Part shown: positions 1 to 9,660 of the stretch, in pieces | Layout: every line of letters begins with the position of its first letter | Position numbering within the stretch: position 1 is the stretch's first letter | Source: Chryseobacterium aquaeductus | GTDB taxonomy: Bacteria; Bacteroidota; Bacteroidia; Flavobacteriales; Weeksellaceae | Reading direction: 5' to 3' | Length of the DNA: 64,000 nucleotides | Assembly (NCBI RefSeq): GCF_905175375.1 | Contig: NZ_CAJIMS010000001.1 | Span: forward strand, 1,860,001-1,924,000 | Made by a program: the position numbers and the translations under genes | The notes under the pieces: model-generated | What the model saw: only the letters and a program-made list of their open reading frames with translations | What the model was told of the DNA's origin: nothing | Database searches by the model: none

Positions 1-529
1 GCAAATATACAAAAGCTTTATAACTTTCCTGATATAGTTCGACCCAGCCACATAAAACCTTTTCAGCTTTCCCTGATTGCAGAATCTGTGCCGCGTATGA
101 ATTCAAAAATTTTTCATCAAACTGATCCAGAACGAAAAAAGCGTTTTCAGTCTGCATTTTATGCTTAATGCTGATTTCGCCAACGCAAATGTTGGGTAAA
201 GTGTACACAAAAACGGCAGGACTTGGGAAATAATTTTCCTTAGAATTGATGCTTTCCTGATATTTGAAATCCGTGTCAAGGCTTGAAGATCTGTTAGCGA
301 AAACCAAAGCTGTTTGGCTATGGTCATCGTTTTTTAGAATCATTTCGGAAGCGAGAAACGCAAGTTTGCTCAAATTATCCATTTTATGAAATTTCGGATA
401 ATTCAGTTCTAAACTTTTATAAGCTTCTTTTGCAAAATCTGAGAAATTTTCAGTTTTGCTTTCAAAAATAACTTGTTTGTTTACGGTTATTTTTGAGTGT
501 TCTATGGTGCAAATGTCTGTTTTATTCAT
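1..529 (-). CDS. Beta-ketoacyl synthase-like protein (flexirubin locus), partial at left edge
   Basis: The minus-strand frame opens with ATG at 527-529 and stays open to the window edge, giving about 176 residues with the C-terminus outside. The translation begins [18 protein letters not shown] and contains the segment [17 protein letters not shown]. That resembles the nucleophile-region strand of small ketosynthase-like proteins found in flexirubin and aryl-polyene clusters. The start lies 10 bp downstream of the KAS-II-type gene stop at 540, so the two are probably co-transcribed and may act together. No complete Cys-His-His set can be judged because the gene is cut. The family assignment rests on context and this short motif. 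Confidence 0.7.
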   Translation of the reverse strand, partial: MNKTDICTIEHSKITVNKQVIFESKTENFSDFAKEAYKSLELNYPKFHKMDNLSKLAFLASEMILKNDDHSQTALVFANRSSSLDTDFKYQESINSKENYFPSPAVFVYTLPNICVGEISIKHKMQTENAFFVLDQFDEKFLNSYAAQILQSGKAEKVLCGWVELYQESYKAFVYL

Positions 530-539
530 CGTTTTCACT

Positions 540-1688
540 TTAACATTTCTCCAAAACTATCGCCGCATTACACCCGCCAAAACCAGAAGCCGTTTTCAGA
601 ATGTATTTAATTTCTGCTGATTGGTTTTCTTTAATGATATTCAAATCCTGGGAAATGCCCATTTCTTCAAAGTTTTTGGATTGAATTAAAGTATTGTGCA
701 AAGCAGATTCCATAGAAATAATGCTTTCCAGCAAACCAGATGCGCCTAAACAGTGTCCGTAATAACCTTTCATGCTATTTAGAGGAACATTCTGCAAATT
801 CATTCTGTTGAAAGCGATGGCTTCCATTTCATCGTTGTACGGCGTTGCTGTTCCGTGAGCGGAAATAAAATCGATTTGTTCTGATGAAACATTTGCTTCT
901 TTCATTGCATTTTGGACACTTGCAAACAATCCGTCACCTGTTCTTGATGGTCCGGAAATATGATTGGCATCGTTAATTGCTGAATCACCTAAAACTTTAA
1001 ACTTAAATCTTTCATTCTCTGATGGAGTAGAAGTTATGAATGCACTTGCTGTGGCTTCACCCAGATTAATTCCGTTGCGGTTTTTATCGTAAGGTTTGCA
1101 AGGTTCGCTTCCAATCGCCTGAAAAGAATTGAAACCCGAAATCACAAATTCAGAAATTTCATCTCCGGCAACCACAAAAGCATCTTTATATTTTCCTGCG
1201 TTAATCATATTTTTTGCCACAGAAATCGCCATCACTCCCGAAACACAAGCATTGGAAACGACAATTGGTTTGCTTTTAAAGCCAAAAAAATCAGCTAATT
1301 TTTGAGCTAAATTTGAAAGATAAACGCCTTCAGGTAAGGTGCTTTCGTTTTTTAATAAACTGATATTTCCTTTCGTTGTTGAAAGAATAAAAGCGGTTTT
1401 GTCTGAAATCTGATGTCTAACCACCAAAGGTTTCAGACTTAATAAAAACATTTTTTCAAGTCTTGTGAAATTTTCCGTGGTACTCTGAGCGGAGCCGAAA
1501 AGTTTTTTAAATTCTTCTTCTAATTTTTCATCATCAATTTTAGAAACAAAAAAAGCGTCGTGATTATCAATAACCTGATGTAAAGCCACGCCAGATTTTC
1601 CTTCCAGAAGCGCTTTCCAGTTTGATTCCACATCAAAACCCAAAGGTGTGACGCAATTGTAATCTGTAATGTAAATTTCTTTGTTCAT
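540..1688 (-). CDS. Beta-ketoacyl-ACP synthase II-type enzyme (flexirubin biosynthesis)
   Basis: A 382-residue FabF/KAS-II-like condensing enzyme. The full catalytic triad is visible: Cys148 in SNACVSG, His278 in [12 protein letters not shown] and His312 in [12 protein letters not shown]. It should perform decarboxylative Claisen condensation on ACP-bound acyl chains in the cytoplasm. Here that most likely means extending the polyene or alkyl chains of flexirubin. It is slightly short for FabF (about 410 residues) but has all core motifs. It sits 67 bp after the thioesterase gene and 10 bp before a second, KAS-like gene. The enzyme class is clear; the precise chain built is inferred from the cluster. 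Confidence 0.9.
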   Translation of the reverse strand: MNKEIYITDYNCVTPLGFDVESNWKALLEGKSGVALHQVIDNHDAFFVSKIDDEKLEEEFKKLFGSAQSTTENFTRLEKMFLLSLKPLVVRHQISDKTAFILSTTKGNISLLKNESTLPEGVYLSNLAQKLADFFGFKSKPIVVSNACVSGVMAISVAKNMINAGKYKDAFVVAGDEISEFVISGFNSFQAIGSEPCKPYDKNRNGINLGEATASAFITSTPSENERFKFKVLGDSAINDANHISGPSRTGDGLFASVQNAMKEANVSSEQIDFISAHGTATPYNDEMEAIAFNRMNLQNVPLNSMKGYYGHCLGASGLLESIISMESALHNTLIQSKNFEEMGISQDLNIIKENQSAEIKYILKTASGFGGCNAAIVLEKC

Positions 1689-1755
1689 TAATTACCGAAA
1701 TTTTCTATTCATATTTTGAAAAGCCAAAAGCCAGAAGCCAACTGCTACAAGCCAA

Positions 1756-2175
1756 TTAAAATCCCATTTTGTTTTTCCAGTTTTGAAAAAACTCCGGATT
1801 GTACAGGCATAAATTATTGTCAGAATCCAGAAAAACCTGAATGGTTTCACCGCTGCAAACGAGTTGATTATTTTGATTGAAAATCTCATATTTATAAATC
1901 AATTTCGCCGAAATCGAATTCACGAAAGTTGTTACAATATTAAATGTTTCGCCATATTTTAGAGGCAGAAAATGTTCGCAAGTGCTTTTCACAATCGGCG
2001 TTACAAATCCTGCTTTTTGAATGTCTAGATAGGTCAAGCCGTGCTGTCTTCCGAAAGCTTCTCTTCCGTCTTCAAAATAGACGATGTAATGCCCGTGCCA
2101 AACGATTCCCAGCGGGTCTGTCTCATTGAAACGTACGCGTACTTCCTCGGTACAAGTTAAATTTTTAGACTGCAT
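1756..2175 (-). CDS. Acyl-CoA/ACP thioesterase, YbgC/4HBT hotdog family
   Basis: About 139 residues, single hotdog fold of the 4-hydroxybenzoyl-CoA thioesterase type. The N-terminal signature RVRFNETDPLGIVWHGHY carries the Asp-Pro-Leu-Gly-Ile-Val-Trp-His-Gly pattern, including the catalytic Asp seen in YbgC-like enzymes. I chose the internal ATG at 2175 (MQSKNLTC...). The longer frame back to 2229 adds an unlikely Lys-rich leader that runs into the repeat-containing spacer. Within the flexirubin locus such thioesterases are thought to release or load acyl intermediates. The substrate cannot be read from sequence. Confidence 0.85.
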   Translation of the reverse strand: MQSKNLTCTEEVRVRFNETDPLGIVWHGHYIVYFEDGREAFGRQHGLTYLDIQKAGFVTPIVKSTCEHFLPLKYGETFNIVTTFVNSISAKLIYKYEIFNQNNQLVCSGETIQVFLDSDNNLCLYNPEFFQNWKNKMGF

Positions 2176-2492
2176 TTTTTTTCTTTTTTTAACTACAATT
2201 GGCGCAAAGTTTTTCACAAAGGTTACCAATTATGATCAAATATATTTTGTTGGTTAATTCATTTAATTCAACTTTAGCAAAGTTCTGACTCTGGATAGGG
2301 TTGACGAAACGTGAATTTAACACGAAATCCCTAGCCCTGATGGGAACGGCATCCTTTTTTGTCATTGCGATTGCTGACAAGTTCAATAGATTGCTACGGC
2401 TCGTTCGCAATGACAAAAAAGATATAGCCCCTTCGACAGGCTCAGGATAAATTACCAGCAGGTTCCCGGCTCCAAAATCTTTGCTGAATAGT
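2176..2492. other. 317-bp spacer inside the flexirubin operon
   Basis: This non-coding gap separates two same-strand cluster genes that are otherwise tightly packed. It holds a dispersed palindromic repeat (2331-2450) and no credible gene; the 103-codon frame over it is repeat sequence. Confidence 0.75.
2331..2450. repeat. Dispersed palindromic repeat, copy 1 (CTAGCCC...GATATAG family)
   Basis: It begins CTAGCCCTGAT, followed by CGGCATCCTTTTTT. A perfect 16-bp inverted repeat follows, with TTTTTTGTCATTGCGA at 2355-2370 and its complement at 2405-2420. It ends with AAAAAAGATATAGCCCC and a CTTCGACAGGCTCAGG tail. A second copy with the same outer modules but different loop content lies at 58235-58336. 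Confidence 0.8.
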
Positions 2493-3758
2493 TTAAACAC
2501 TATTCTGTTTTCTTTCGTAAAATAAGGAAATAGTGACCATCATTATATAAAATAAAAACAGAAAACAAAGTTCTGGTGCAATTTCGGCAATACCACTGTT
2601 CCTCAAAATAATGTCATAATAAGCATTCAGACCCCAGTTCATAGGCGATAAATTGGCGATTTTCTGCATAAATTCCGGCATCAGAAATACAGGAACCCAA
2701 ATTCCGCCAATCGCTGCTAAAACTACTACAGAAGTCGCTCCAAAAGGGGCTGACTGTTCCTGTGTATTGGCGACAGTTCCCAATAGAATTCCAAATCCAA
2801 TCGCCGCCAAACCGGCAAAAAGTGTTACTATAATAAGATGGAACATTTTTCCGGAAACATCAAATTGCGGTAAATCCATATACGGGAATAACCAAATTCC
2901 TACTGCAACCATCAGCAAAAACTGAATGATGCAGATGATGAGATAAGTAAACGTCTTCCCTAAAATATGAATATAATAAGGCGTTGGGCTCACACGAACT
3001 CTCACGCTCGTTCCCTGACTTTTTTCTTTCACTAAATTTATGGAAAGCGGCACCACAATAAAGAAAATCGCAAACAATGCCCAAGCCGGGACGTTGTGTT
3101 GCACAGAATTGGGTATTATTTCCTTGTCGCCTTTGGTGGGTTTGATTTCTTTGAAACTGATAAGATTTTTGCTCTCTTCAAGATTATCTTCCGTCCCCAG
3201 TTGATCTTGGAAAGCTTTGTATATTTTCTTGTTTTCTATCTGAAAAACCATTTTGCTCACAGCATTCATCACCGAGTTTTTGAAGCTGGTATTGGTTGCG
3301 GGATCAAAATACAGGTGAATGTCTTTGGTTTTCGCTGAAATAGTTTTTACAGCAGTAGAATCGGTTTCTAACCCAAACGAACTTACAATCGTCTGAACTT
3401 TAGCATCTATGTTGGAATTAAGATCTTTGGTTAAATTTTCCGGAATCACAATTGCCATTTGATAATCGCCCGCAAATACTGCTTTTTCAGCATCTTTTTC
3501 TTTAAAATTAGTGATTAGCTCAAAGGTTTTGCTGTTTTCAAATTCAGATTTAATGCTTTTCGAAATATCTGATCCGTCATTATCCACAAATAAGATAGGA
3601 ATTTTTGAACCCTCCAGATTTTTAAACGTAGAATCCTGAATTAATGTGATGGTAATAATCAGCAGCAAAGGCATCAGGAAAATAATGACAATTCCCCCGG
3701 AATCTCTCTTCAGCAACTGAATTTCTTTGATGAAACTTCTCCACAATTTATACAACAT
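2493..3758 (-). CDS. ABC-2 type transporter permease (flexirubin locus)
   Basis: A 421-residue membrane subunit. One transmembrane helix lies near residues 20-40 (GGIVIIFLMPLLLIITITLI), then a large extracytoplasmic domain of about 180 residues, then five to six helices in the C-terminal half. This is the DrrB/YhfQ-like ABC-2 layout. Its start overlaps the ATPase stop by 11 bp, so the pair is translationally coupled and forms one transporter. In flexirubin clusters this pair is presumed to move pigment or its precursors toward the outer membrane. The substrate is inferred from location only. Confidence 0.88.
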   Translation of the reverse strand: MLYKLWRSFIKEIQLLKRDSGGIVIIFLMPLLLIITITLIQDSTFKNLEGSKIPILFVDNDGSDISKSIKSEFENSKTFELITNFKEKDAEKAVFAGDYQMAIVIPENLTKDLNSNIDAKVQTIVSSFGLETDSTAVKTISAKTKDIHLYFDPATNTSFKNSVMNAVSKMVFQIENKKIYKAFQDQLGTEDNLEESKNLISFKEIKPTKGDKEIIPNSVQHNVPAWALFAIFFIVVPLSINLVKEKSQGTSVRVRVSPTPYYIHILGKTFTYLIICIIQFLLMVAVGIWLFPYMDLPQFDVSGKMFHLIIVTLFAGLAAIGFGILLGTVANTQEQSAPFGATSVVVLAAIGGIWVPVFLMPEFMQKIANLSPMNWGLNAYYDIILRNSGIAEIAPELCFLFLFYIMMVTISLFYERKQNSV

Positions 3759-4500
3759 CTCGCAATTCTTTTCCGGTTAATGAAATGAAAACATCCTCCA
3801 GGTTTTCGGCACTGGCCACTTTTTGCACCAATTCTTCCGGCGTTCCAGTTGCGTGGATTTTTCCGTGGTCGATGATGGCGATTTTTGTACAGAACTCCTC
3901 CGCTTCTGAAAGGTGATGCGAGGTGTAAATGATGCACGTTCCTTTTTTATTTAAATCTAAAAGATAATCAATAATTGCTTTTTTCGACTGAACATCTACG
4001 CCAACCGTAGGCTCGTCCAGAAACAAAACTTTCGGGTTGTGAAGCGTTCCTGCAATCAGGTTGCAACGGCGTTTCATTCCACCCGAAAACTGGTCAATTT
4101 TTTTATCTGCAAATTTCGTCAAACCCATCAATTCCAGCGCTTCATCGATAGTTTTGTGAAGATAAGCTTGTTTCAAACCATACAAACTTCCGAAGAATAA
4201 AAGATTTTCCTTCGCCGTCAAAGTTGGGTAGAGCGCATATTCCTGCGGAACGACGCCAATAAGTTGTTTGATTTTTGAACTGTCTTTTTTAGGCGACAAT
4301 CCGTTGATGGTGAAACTTCCTGAGGTTGGTTTAATCAAACCTGAAAGCATAGAAATCAACGTTGTTTTCCCCGCTCCGTTGGGACCAAGAATTCCGTAGA
4401 TTTCGTTTTTATCAATATTCAAAGAAATATCATTAACCGAAAAGTCTTCCGAATTTTTGTATTTCTTGTAGAGGTTTTTTATTTCGATGATATTTTCCAA
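3748..4500 (-). CDS. ABC transporter ATP-binding protein (flexirubin locus)
   Basis: A 250-residue ATPase with Walker A GPNGAGKTTL, signature FSGGMKRR, Walker B VLFLDEPTVG and an H-loop in TSHHLSEAE. The DrrA/CcmA-like arrangement matches the ABC-2 permease that follows with an 11-bp overlap. The stop of the upstream BtrH-like gene lies one base away, so all three belong to one operon. It powers export; what is exported is inferred to be a pigment-pathway lipid. Confidence 0.92.
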   Translation of the reverse strand: MENIIEIKNLYKKYKNSEDFSVNDISLNIDKNEIYGILGPNGAGKTTLISMLSGLIKPTSGSFTINGLSPKKDSSKIKQLIGVVPQEYALYPTLTAKENLLFFGSLYGLKQAYLHKTIDEALELMGLTKFADKKIDQFSGGMKRRCNLIAGTLHNPKVLFLDEPTVGVDVQSKKAIIDYLLDLNKKGTCIIYTSHHLSEAEEFCTKIAIIDHGKIHATGTPEELVQKVASAENLEDVFISLTGKELRDVV

Positions 4501-4501
4501 C

Positions 4502-5497
4502 TTATATCGCTTTTCTCAATTTCTTATAAAAAGCCTCCTCCAAATCAGCAATATGAAGCATTGATTTTGAAAGCTGATTGTAAATGTCGCTCTTGGAATT
4601 TCTGTTTTTGTAAACTCTTGCAATGTCCACGGCAAAATCTCTCCAAAGATCACCGATTGCAGTAATTTCTTTAGATAATTCTTTCAATTCTTCATTTTTA
4701 AGGATCACAGCCGCTTCTTGTAAAAAAGCACCATAAATAAACCTGAATCCGCCACCGCCGGTTCCGATTTCTTCCTGCATTCTGATGAGTTGTCCGAGAT
4801 AGTGATTGGTCGTTTTTGTTCCTTTTTTCTCAGCCCATTTCGGGATGCTTTTGGCTACCCAACGCATTGCTTTCACACCAATGATCGGAACGGGAGCCAG
4901 CATATTTTTGCAGGTGTCTTTAATTCCTTTTTTAATAGCTTCTTCCAAATTTACATTCTCAGGAATATGTGTCGGGAAATACATATGACCTTTCGGAGCG
5001 AGTGCGCCTTTTGCATAACGAACTTTTTCCAATTCTGCTTCAGTTAAAGTTGTTGCGAAATCCATTACAGGATCACTGATGAGGAATTTTCCGTCTTCTT
5101 TTCCGTAAACTACAAGATTGTGGGCGTTGAAATGAAATTTATATTCTTCAGGAAAATAGGTCAGGTTGAAAACGCCAACCTGCAAACCTGTCGGGATATT
5201 TTGTTCTAAATTTTTCTCCAAAGCAGCCTGAGCTTCTTTAGGGTTTGAAAATTTAATTCTTTTGATTTTTATGCCCAACCTTTTTGCCGCTTTGCTGAAA
5301 ATAGCACCAGGCATCGGACGATAACTGAAACCCGGAGCGAAATTGACTTTCAGGAAAGGTAAATACACGAAAAATAATCCGGAACCGATTCCGAAAATCA
5401 TTGGTTCGCTAAGTTTTAAACCTCTGTTGAGAAGTAAATTGGAGGCAACACCGTTTTCGCAATGGGCTGTCTGATGGTGTTCAAAATTCAATTTCAT
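4502..5497 (-). CDS. BtrH N-terminal domain-like protein (flexirubin locus)
   Basis: 331 residues. The N-terminus (HHQTAHCENGVASNLL, Cys near residue 13) resembles the BtrH N-terminal domain, a papain-like fold used in butirosin biosynthesis to transfer an acyl group from a carrier protein. The C-terminal half is helical, as in the DUF4872 partner region. The ATG overlaps the upstream stop by one base (TAATG), so it is coupled to the 134-residue gene. A plausible role is acyl transfer between ACP-bound pigment intermediates. The family call is fairly good; the reaction is inference. Confidence 0.75.
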   Translation of the reverse strand: MKLNFEHHQTAHCENGVASNLLLNRGLKLSEPMIFGIGSGLFFVYLPFLKVNFAPGFSYRPMPGAIFSKAAKRLGIKIKRIKFSNPKEAQAALEKNLEQNIPTGLQVGVFNLTYFPEEYKFHFNAHNLVVYGKEDGKFLISDPVMDFATTLTEAELEKVRYAKGALAPKGHMYFPTHIPENVNLEEAIKKGIKDTCKNMLAPVPIIGVKAMRWVAKSIPKWAEKKGTKTTNHYLGQLIRMQEEIGTGGGGFRFIYGAFLQEAAVILKNEELKELSKEITAIGDLWRDFAVDIARVYKNRNSKSDIYNQLSKSMLHIADLEEAFYKKLRKAI

Positions 5498-5901
5498 TAT
5501 TTACCGTCGAAGTTTTTTAATTCATCTACCGAAATCCCGAATGTGTCGGCATATTTTTTTAAAGTAGAATCGCTTAGTTTTTTAAATGTTTTCGGTTTTG
5601 CGTGTCGTTTAACCGTCCATTGCCACTTTCCGACGTATGCTGCTAGAACCTGTAAATCCATTTTATTCAATTCCATAAAATAAATGATGGGACTTACGAT
5701 ATTATTGGCAACGTTTTGTTTTGCTTCTTCAATTCTTTCGTTGATGAGCGCCATTGATTCATCAAGAGCAGCTTTTTTAGCTCCCCAGCCGATGCTTTGA
5801 GCGGTGGTGTAATTGTTATTTTCATCAGTCACATATAACATTTCGGTCATATTTGCTGATTGAAGATTGCTTTCGTCCTGTGGAATGTCTTGTTTTTTCA
5901 T
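5497..5901 (-). CDS. Small protein with HTH-like C-terminus (flexirubin locus)
   Basis: 134 residues with no signal peptide. The C-terminal 60 residues (LQVLAAYVGKWQWTVKRH ... FGISVDELKNF) have the spacing and closing ISVDEL pattern of XRE-type helix-turn-helix domains. The N-terminal half looks helical. It is the first gene of the left flexirubin block and overlaps the BtrH-like gene by one base. It could be a local regulator or a scaffold. I do not recognise a named family. Confidence 0.6.
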   Translation of the reverse strand: MKKQDIPQDESNLQSANMTEMLYVTDENNNYTTAQSIGWGAKKAALDESMALINERIEEAKQNVANNIVSPIIYFMELNKMDLQVLAAYVGKWQWTVKRHAKPKTFKKLSDSTLKKYADTFGISVDELKNFDGK

Positions 5902-5992
5902 TTGAAAATTTGCTGTTTCAATGAGTTCGCTAAATTAGTGAAAATGAAGGGATAATTTTAGGAAAACTTCAGCTATAAAAACGAAATGTGGT

Positions 5993-6379
5993 TTACATAA
6001 TAAATATATTAAATTTATGTCCGTCAGGATCTGAAAATACAAAGCCGTAATAGTTGTCACCAAACTCTTTCGGTTCAGACTCAATTTTTCCTCCTGCTTT
6101 TCTCACAGATTCTGCCCATTGATCAACTTCATCTTTAGTTTCTGCCAACATAGAAAAAATAATTTCATTGGAATTTTGATTATTTGAAAATGAAAGGTTT
6201 GTATTTTTCTCCAATGCATCTTTCAGGAAAAAATGAATGACGAACTCGTTTTCTCCAAAGAAAAAACTGGTCAATTCATCAGATCTTCCATTTGATTTAA
6301 ATCCCAACGAACTGTAAAAATCGGTGGTTCGATCAAGATTATCTACGGCAAAATTTGCCCAGATCATTTTCGTTTTCAT
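5993..6379 (-). CDS. VOC (glyoxalase/bleomycin-resistance) superfamily protein
   Basis: About 128 residues from the ATG at 6379 (MKTKMIWANFAVDNLDRTTDFY). A longer frame to 6418 adds an unconvincing leader. Two beta-alpha-beta-beta-beta modules are visible: WANFAVDNLDRTTDFYSSLGF, and a closing module ending FSDPDGHKFNIF. The closing module carries the typical DPDGH...N pattern. Members bind divalent metals and act as lyases, dioxygenases or drug-binding proteins; the specific activity is not readable. It lies apart from the flexirubin blocks and is probably a single-gene unit. Confidence 0.82.
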   Translation of the reverse strand: MKTKMIWANFAVDNLDRTTDFYSSLGFKSNGRSDELTSFFFGENEFVIHFFLKDALEKNTNLSFSNNQNSNEIIFSMLAETKDEVDQWAESVRKAGGKIESEPKEFGDNYYGFVFSDPDGHKFNIFIM

Positions 6380-6534
6380 ATTTAATTTTTTAAGGGATTG
6401 ATGACTTATAGCTTGCAAATCTCATTCCTCATGATTAAAAAATAATATTTAAGCAATCATTTATTAAATCTGTAACAAAAGGTATTCATTCTTACACTAA
6501 TCATTTTACTTAATATGATTAAATCAATTCAACT

Positions 6535-9447
6535 ATGAAGAAAGTTTTTATTTCTCTATCACTCTTTTTCGTAATCAATGCAATGGCGCAGAAATTCGAT
6601 ACGCAGACGGTGACCGATGGTCAGGGTTATACGTACGAAACTGTAAAAAATGATCTGGCAGGCGTAAGAGTCTATACCTTAAAAAACGGATTGAAAGTTT
6701 ATCTGGCAAAGAACGACGATGCTCCGAGAATTCAGACCTATGTGCCTGTAAGAACAGGTTCAAATAATGATCCTGGTGATAACACAGGTCTCGCGCATTA
6801 CCTTGAGCACATGGTTTTCAAGGGAACTTCTCATTTGGGAACTCAGGATTGGGCAAAAGAAAAAGTTTTGTTGCAGCAGATTTCTGATCTTTACGAACAG
6901 CACAAAGCTGAAAAAGATCCTGAAAAGAAAAAATTACTTTACAAAAAAATCGATGAGGTTTCTCAGGAAGCTTCAAAATATGCGATTGCAAACGAATATG
7001 ACAAAGCAATTTCATCTTTGGGAGCAACGGGGACCAACGCTCATACTTGGCTTGACGAGACGGTTTACAAAAATAATATTCCTGCTAATGAGCTTGAAAA
7101 ATGGTTGAAAATAGAAAAAGAACGTTTTTCAGAATTGGTTCTTCGTCTTTTCCATACTGAATTGGAGGCAGTTTATGAAGAATTCAACAGAGCTCAGGAT
7201 AACGACAGCCGTTTGGTAAGTTATGCTTTAATGGAAGCTCTTTTTCCTAAACATCCGAATGGTCAGCAGACAACAATTGGTACTTCAGAACATTTGAAGA
7301 GCCCTTCAATGGTTGCAATTCATAAGTATTTTGATACCTACTATGTGCCTAATAATATGGCAGTAGTTTTGGTTGGAGATTTAGATTTCGACAAAACGAT
7401 AAAATTAGTTGATCAATATTTCGGGACGTTCAAATACAAAGAACTTCCGATGAAGAAAATGGTTTCTGAGGAGCCAATGACGCAGATTGTGACGAGAACA
7501 GTGAAAAGTCCGTCTGCACCGAGAATGACGATGGCATGGAGGTCTGATTCTTACGGAACAAAAGATGCAAGATTGGCAAGCATGGTTGGTGAAATTTTAA
7601 GCAACAGCGGTGATGCAGGTTTAATAGATTTAAATATCAGCCAAAAGCAAAAAGTCTTGAGCGCAGGAGCTTATGAGTCTCCTTATAAAACTTACGGAGC
7701 ATTTACATTATACGTTGTTCCAAAAGATGGACAGAGCTTTGATGAGGCGAAAAAATTATTGCTGGAGCAGTTAGATTTAATCAAAAAAGGTCAGTTTCCG
7801 GATTGGATGATGAAAGCAATCGTCAATGATATGAAAGTACAGCGTATGAAAGGTTGGGAAACTGCTGATGGTTTAGCAACTACTTTGTACAACGCGTACA
7901 TCAACGAAAGAACCTGGCAACAGGAATTAGACGAAATTAACGATTATGAAAAAATCACAAAGGCAGATATTGTAAAATTTGCGAACGAGTTTTTCAAAGA
8001 TAATTATGTGGTCGTTTATAAAGAAAAAGGAGTGAATGACAAATTGGTACGTGTGCAAAATCCTGCCATTACACCAATCAAGCTCAACAGAGAAGCTCAG
8101 TCGCCTTTCCTGAAAGATATTTTGGCGACCAAAGCGGGAGACATCAAACCTCAGTTTATAGATTACAAAACGGCGATCGCTACTTCCGAAATCAAAGATA
8201 AAAAGGTAAGTTTCGTTCAGAATAAATACAACAAAGTCGCTCAGGTCAATTATATTTTTCCTTTCGGGTCAGATCATGACAAAGAATTGAGTCTTGGTGT
8301 AAGCGTTCTACAATATCTTGGAACCGATAAATACACTCCGGAACAGCTGAAAGAAGAGTTCTACAAACTAGGAATCTCAAACAGCTTCAGAACTTCAAAC
8401 GACCAGACCATCATCACTTTGAGCGGATTGGAAGAAAACATGAAGAAAGGAGTAGAGCTGATGAATCACTGGATGACCAACGTAAAAGCCGACAAAGCAA
8501 TTTATGACCAGACTGTAAAAACGATTTTGGAATCCAGAGAAGTTGCCAAAAAAGACAAAGGCAGAATAATGGCAGCACTTTCCAACTATGCGAAATACGG
8601 GAAAGAATCCAGAATGACCGATATTATTTCTAAACAACGTTTGGAAAGCATCAACGTCAATGAATTGATGTCTAAGATTAAAACTTTAAACCAATATCCT
8701 TACGAGATTTTCATCTACGGTGAAGATCAAAAAGGTTTGGAAAAAGCCATAAAACCTTTCGTTGAGAATACCAAACTGCAGCCTGCAAAAGCAAAAGTAT
8801 ACGCAGAGCCTTCTACTGAAGGTAAAGTATATTTCACTGCTTACGATATGGTGCAGATGGAAATGGCTAAAGTTGCCAAAGGCAGCAATGTCAACCTTTC
8901 AAACTTCGGAAAAGCCAATGTATTTAATGAATACTTCGGGCGCGGTTTGTCGTCTATCGTTTTCCAGGAGATCAGAGAAAGTAAGTCACTGGCGTATTCT
9001 GCGTATGTTTCTTACGCTACAGCTTCTGAAAAAAATCACCCGAATTATGTAACGAATTACATCGGAACTCAGGCTAACAAATTGCCTCTTGCCGTAAGCG
9101 CAATGAATGATTTGATGGCAGATTTCCCACAAGTTCCGGCACAGTTTGAAAATTCTAAAGGTTCAGCCTTGAAGCAGATCGCCTCAAACAGAATCAACAG
9201 AACCAGTATTTTCTATAATCAATTGGCACTAAAAAAATTGGGCGTTGATTATGATATCAGAAAAGATATTTACGCAGAGATTCAGAATTTAAGTTTGCCT
9301 CAATTGACAAGCTTTTATAATTCAGACATCAAACCTTTGAAATACAACACCGCCATTATCGGGAAAAAAGAGAACCTGAATATGGAATCAATCAACAAAA
9401 TGGGTGAATTCAAAGAAGTTACCCTTGAAGAGATTTTTGGATATTAA
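6535..9447 (+). CDS. M16 family zinc metallopeptidase, two-domain, secreted
   Basis: 970 residues. A signal peptide (MKKVFISLSLFFVINAMAQ) precedes the mature chain. The inverted zinc motif HxxEH is His88-Tyr-Leu-Glu91-His92 in GLAHYLEHMVFKGT. A distal Glu ligand is likely in the ELEAVYEEFNRAQ stretch. The length fits a full pitrilysin-like protein with an active N-terminal half and a second, non-catalytic M16 half. It probably degrades peptides in the periplasm. It is a monocistronic gene closed by the hairpin terminator at 9472. It interrupts the flexirubin blocks and has no evident link to pigment synthesis. Confidence 0.93.
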   Translation: MKKVFISLSLFFVINAMAQKFDTQTVTDGQGYTYETVKNDLAGVRVYTLKNGLKVYLAKNDDAPRIQTYVPVRTGSNNDPGDNTGLAHYLEHMVFKGTSHLGTQDWAKEKVLLQQISDLYEQHKAEKDPEKKKLLYKKIDEVSQEASKYAIANEYDKAISSLGATGTNAHTWLDETVYKNNIPANELEKWLKIEKERFSELVLRLFHTELEAVYEEFNRAQDNDSRLVSYALMEALFPKHPNGQQTTIGTSEHLKSPSMVAIHKYFDTYYVPNNMAVVLVGDLDFDKTIKLVDQYFGTFKYKELPMKKMVSEEPMTQIVTRTVKSPSAPRMTMAWRSDSYGTKDARLASMVGEILSNSGDAGLIDLNISQKQKVLSAGAYESPYKTYGAFTLYVVPKDGQSFDEAKKLLLEQLDLIKKGQFPDWMMKAIVNDMKVQRMKGWETADGLATTLYNAYINERTWQQELDEINDYEKITKADIVKFANEFFKDNYVVVYKEKGVNDKLVRVQNPAITPIKLNREAQSPFLKDILATKAGDIKPQFIDYKTAIATSEIKDKKVSFVQNKYNKVAQVNYIFPFGSDHDKELSLGVSVLQYLGTDKYTPEQLKEEFYKLGISNSFRTSNDQTIITLSGLEENMKKGVELMNHWMTNVKADKAIYDQTVKTILESREVAKKDKGRIMAALSNYAKYGKESRMTDIISKQRLESINVNELMSKIKTLNQYPYEIFIYGEDQKGLEKAIKPFVENTKLQPAKAKVYAEPSTEGKVYFTAYDMVQMEMAKVAKGSNVNLSNFGKANVFNEYFGRGLSSIVFQEIRESKSLAYSAYVSYATASEKNHPNYVTNYIGTQANKLPLAVSAMNDLMADFPQVPAQFENSKGSALKQIASNRINRTSIFYNQLALKKLGVDYDIRKDIYAEIQNLSLPQLTSFYNSDIKPLKYNTAIIGKKENLNMESINKMGEFKEVTLEEIFGY

Positions 9448-9471
9448 TTTTTCATTAATATAAATTGTTTG

Positions 9472-9500
9472 AAGTGGGGCAGAAATGTCTCACTTTTTTT
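9472..9500 (+). terminator. Rho-independent terminator after the M16 peptidase gene
   Basis: A 10-bp stem (AAGTGGGGCA with TGTCTCACTT, including G-U pairs) closes a GAAA tetraloop. Seven or more T residues follow directly. Confidence 0.9.
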
Positions 9501-9660
9501 GTGGGATTGTTTGATTGGAAAGTTTGTAACATGGAGAATTATTATCATTCTATCCAATGACTACATTGAATATTAATTGAGAAAATGAACTGAGATATGA
9601 TAAAATTTCCATTATGATATCAAAGCTCAATTGAAAAAAAATCACGAACTTGCAAGGCAA

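Noticed and set aside
1692..1889. 65-codon minus-strand frame
   Set aside because: It overlaps the thioesterase gene and low-complexity spacer in another frame.
2189..2500. 103-codon minus-strand frame
   Set aside because: It consists of dispersed repeat sequence between two operon genes and has no protein-like features.
9631..9660. TTG start for the C5 methyltransferase
   Set aside because: Possible, but an ATG ten codons later is the stronger choice and keeps all motifs.
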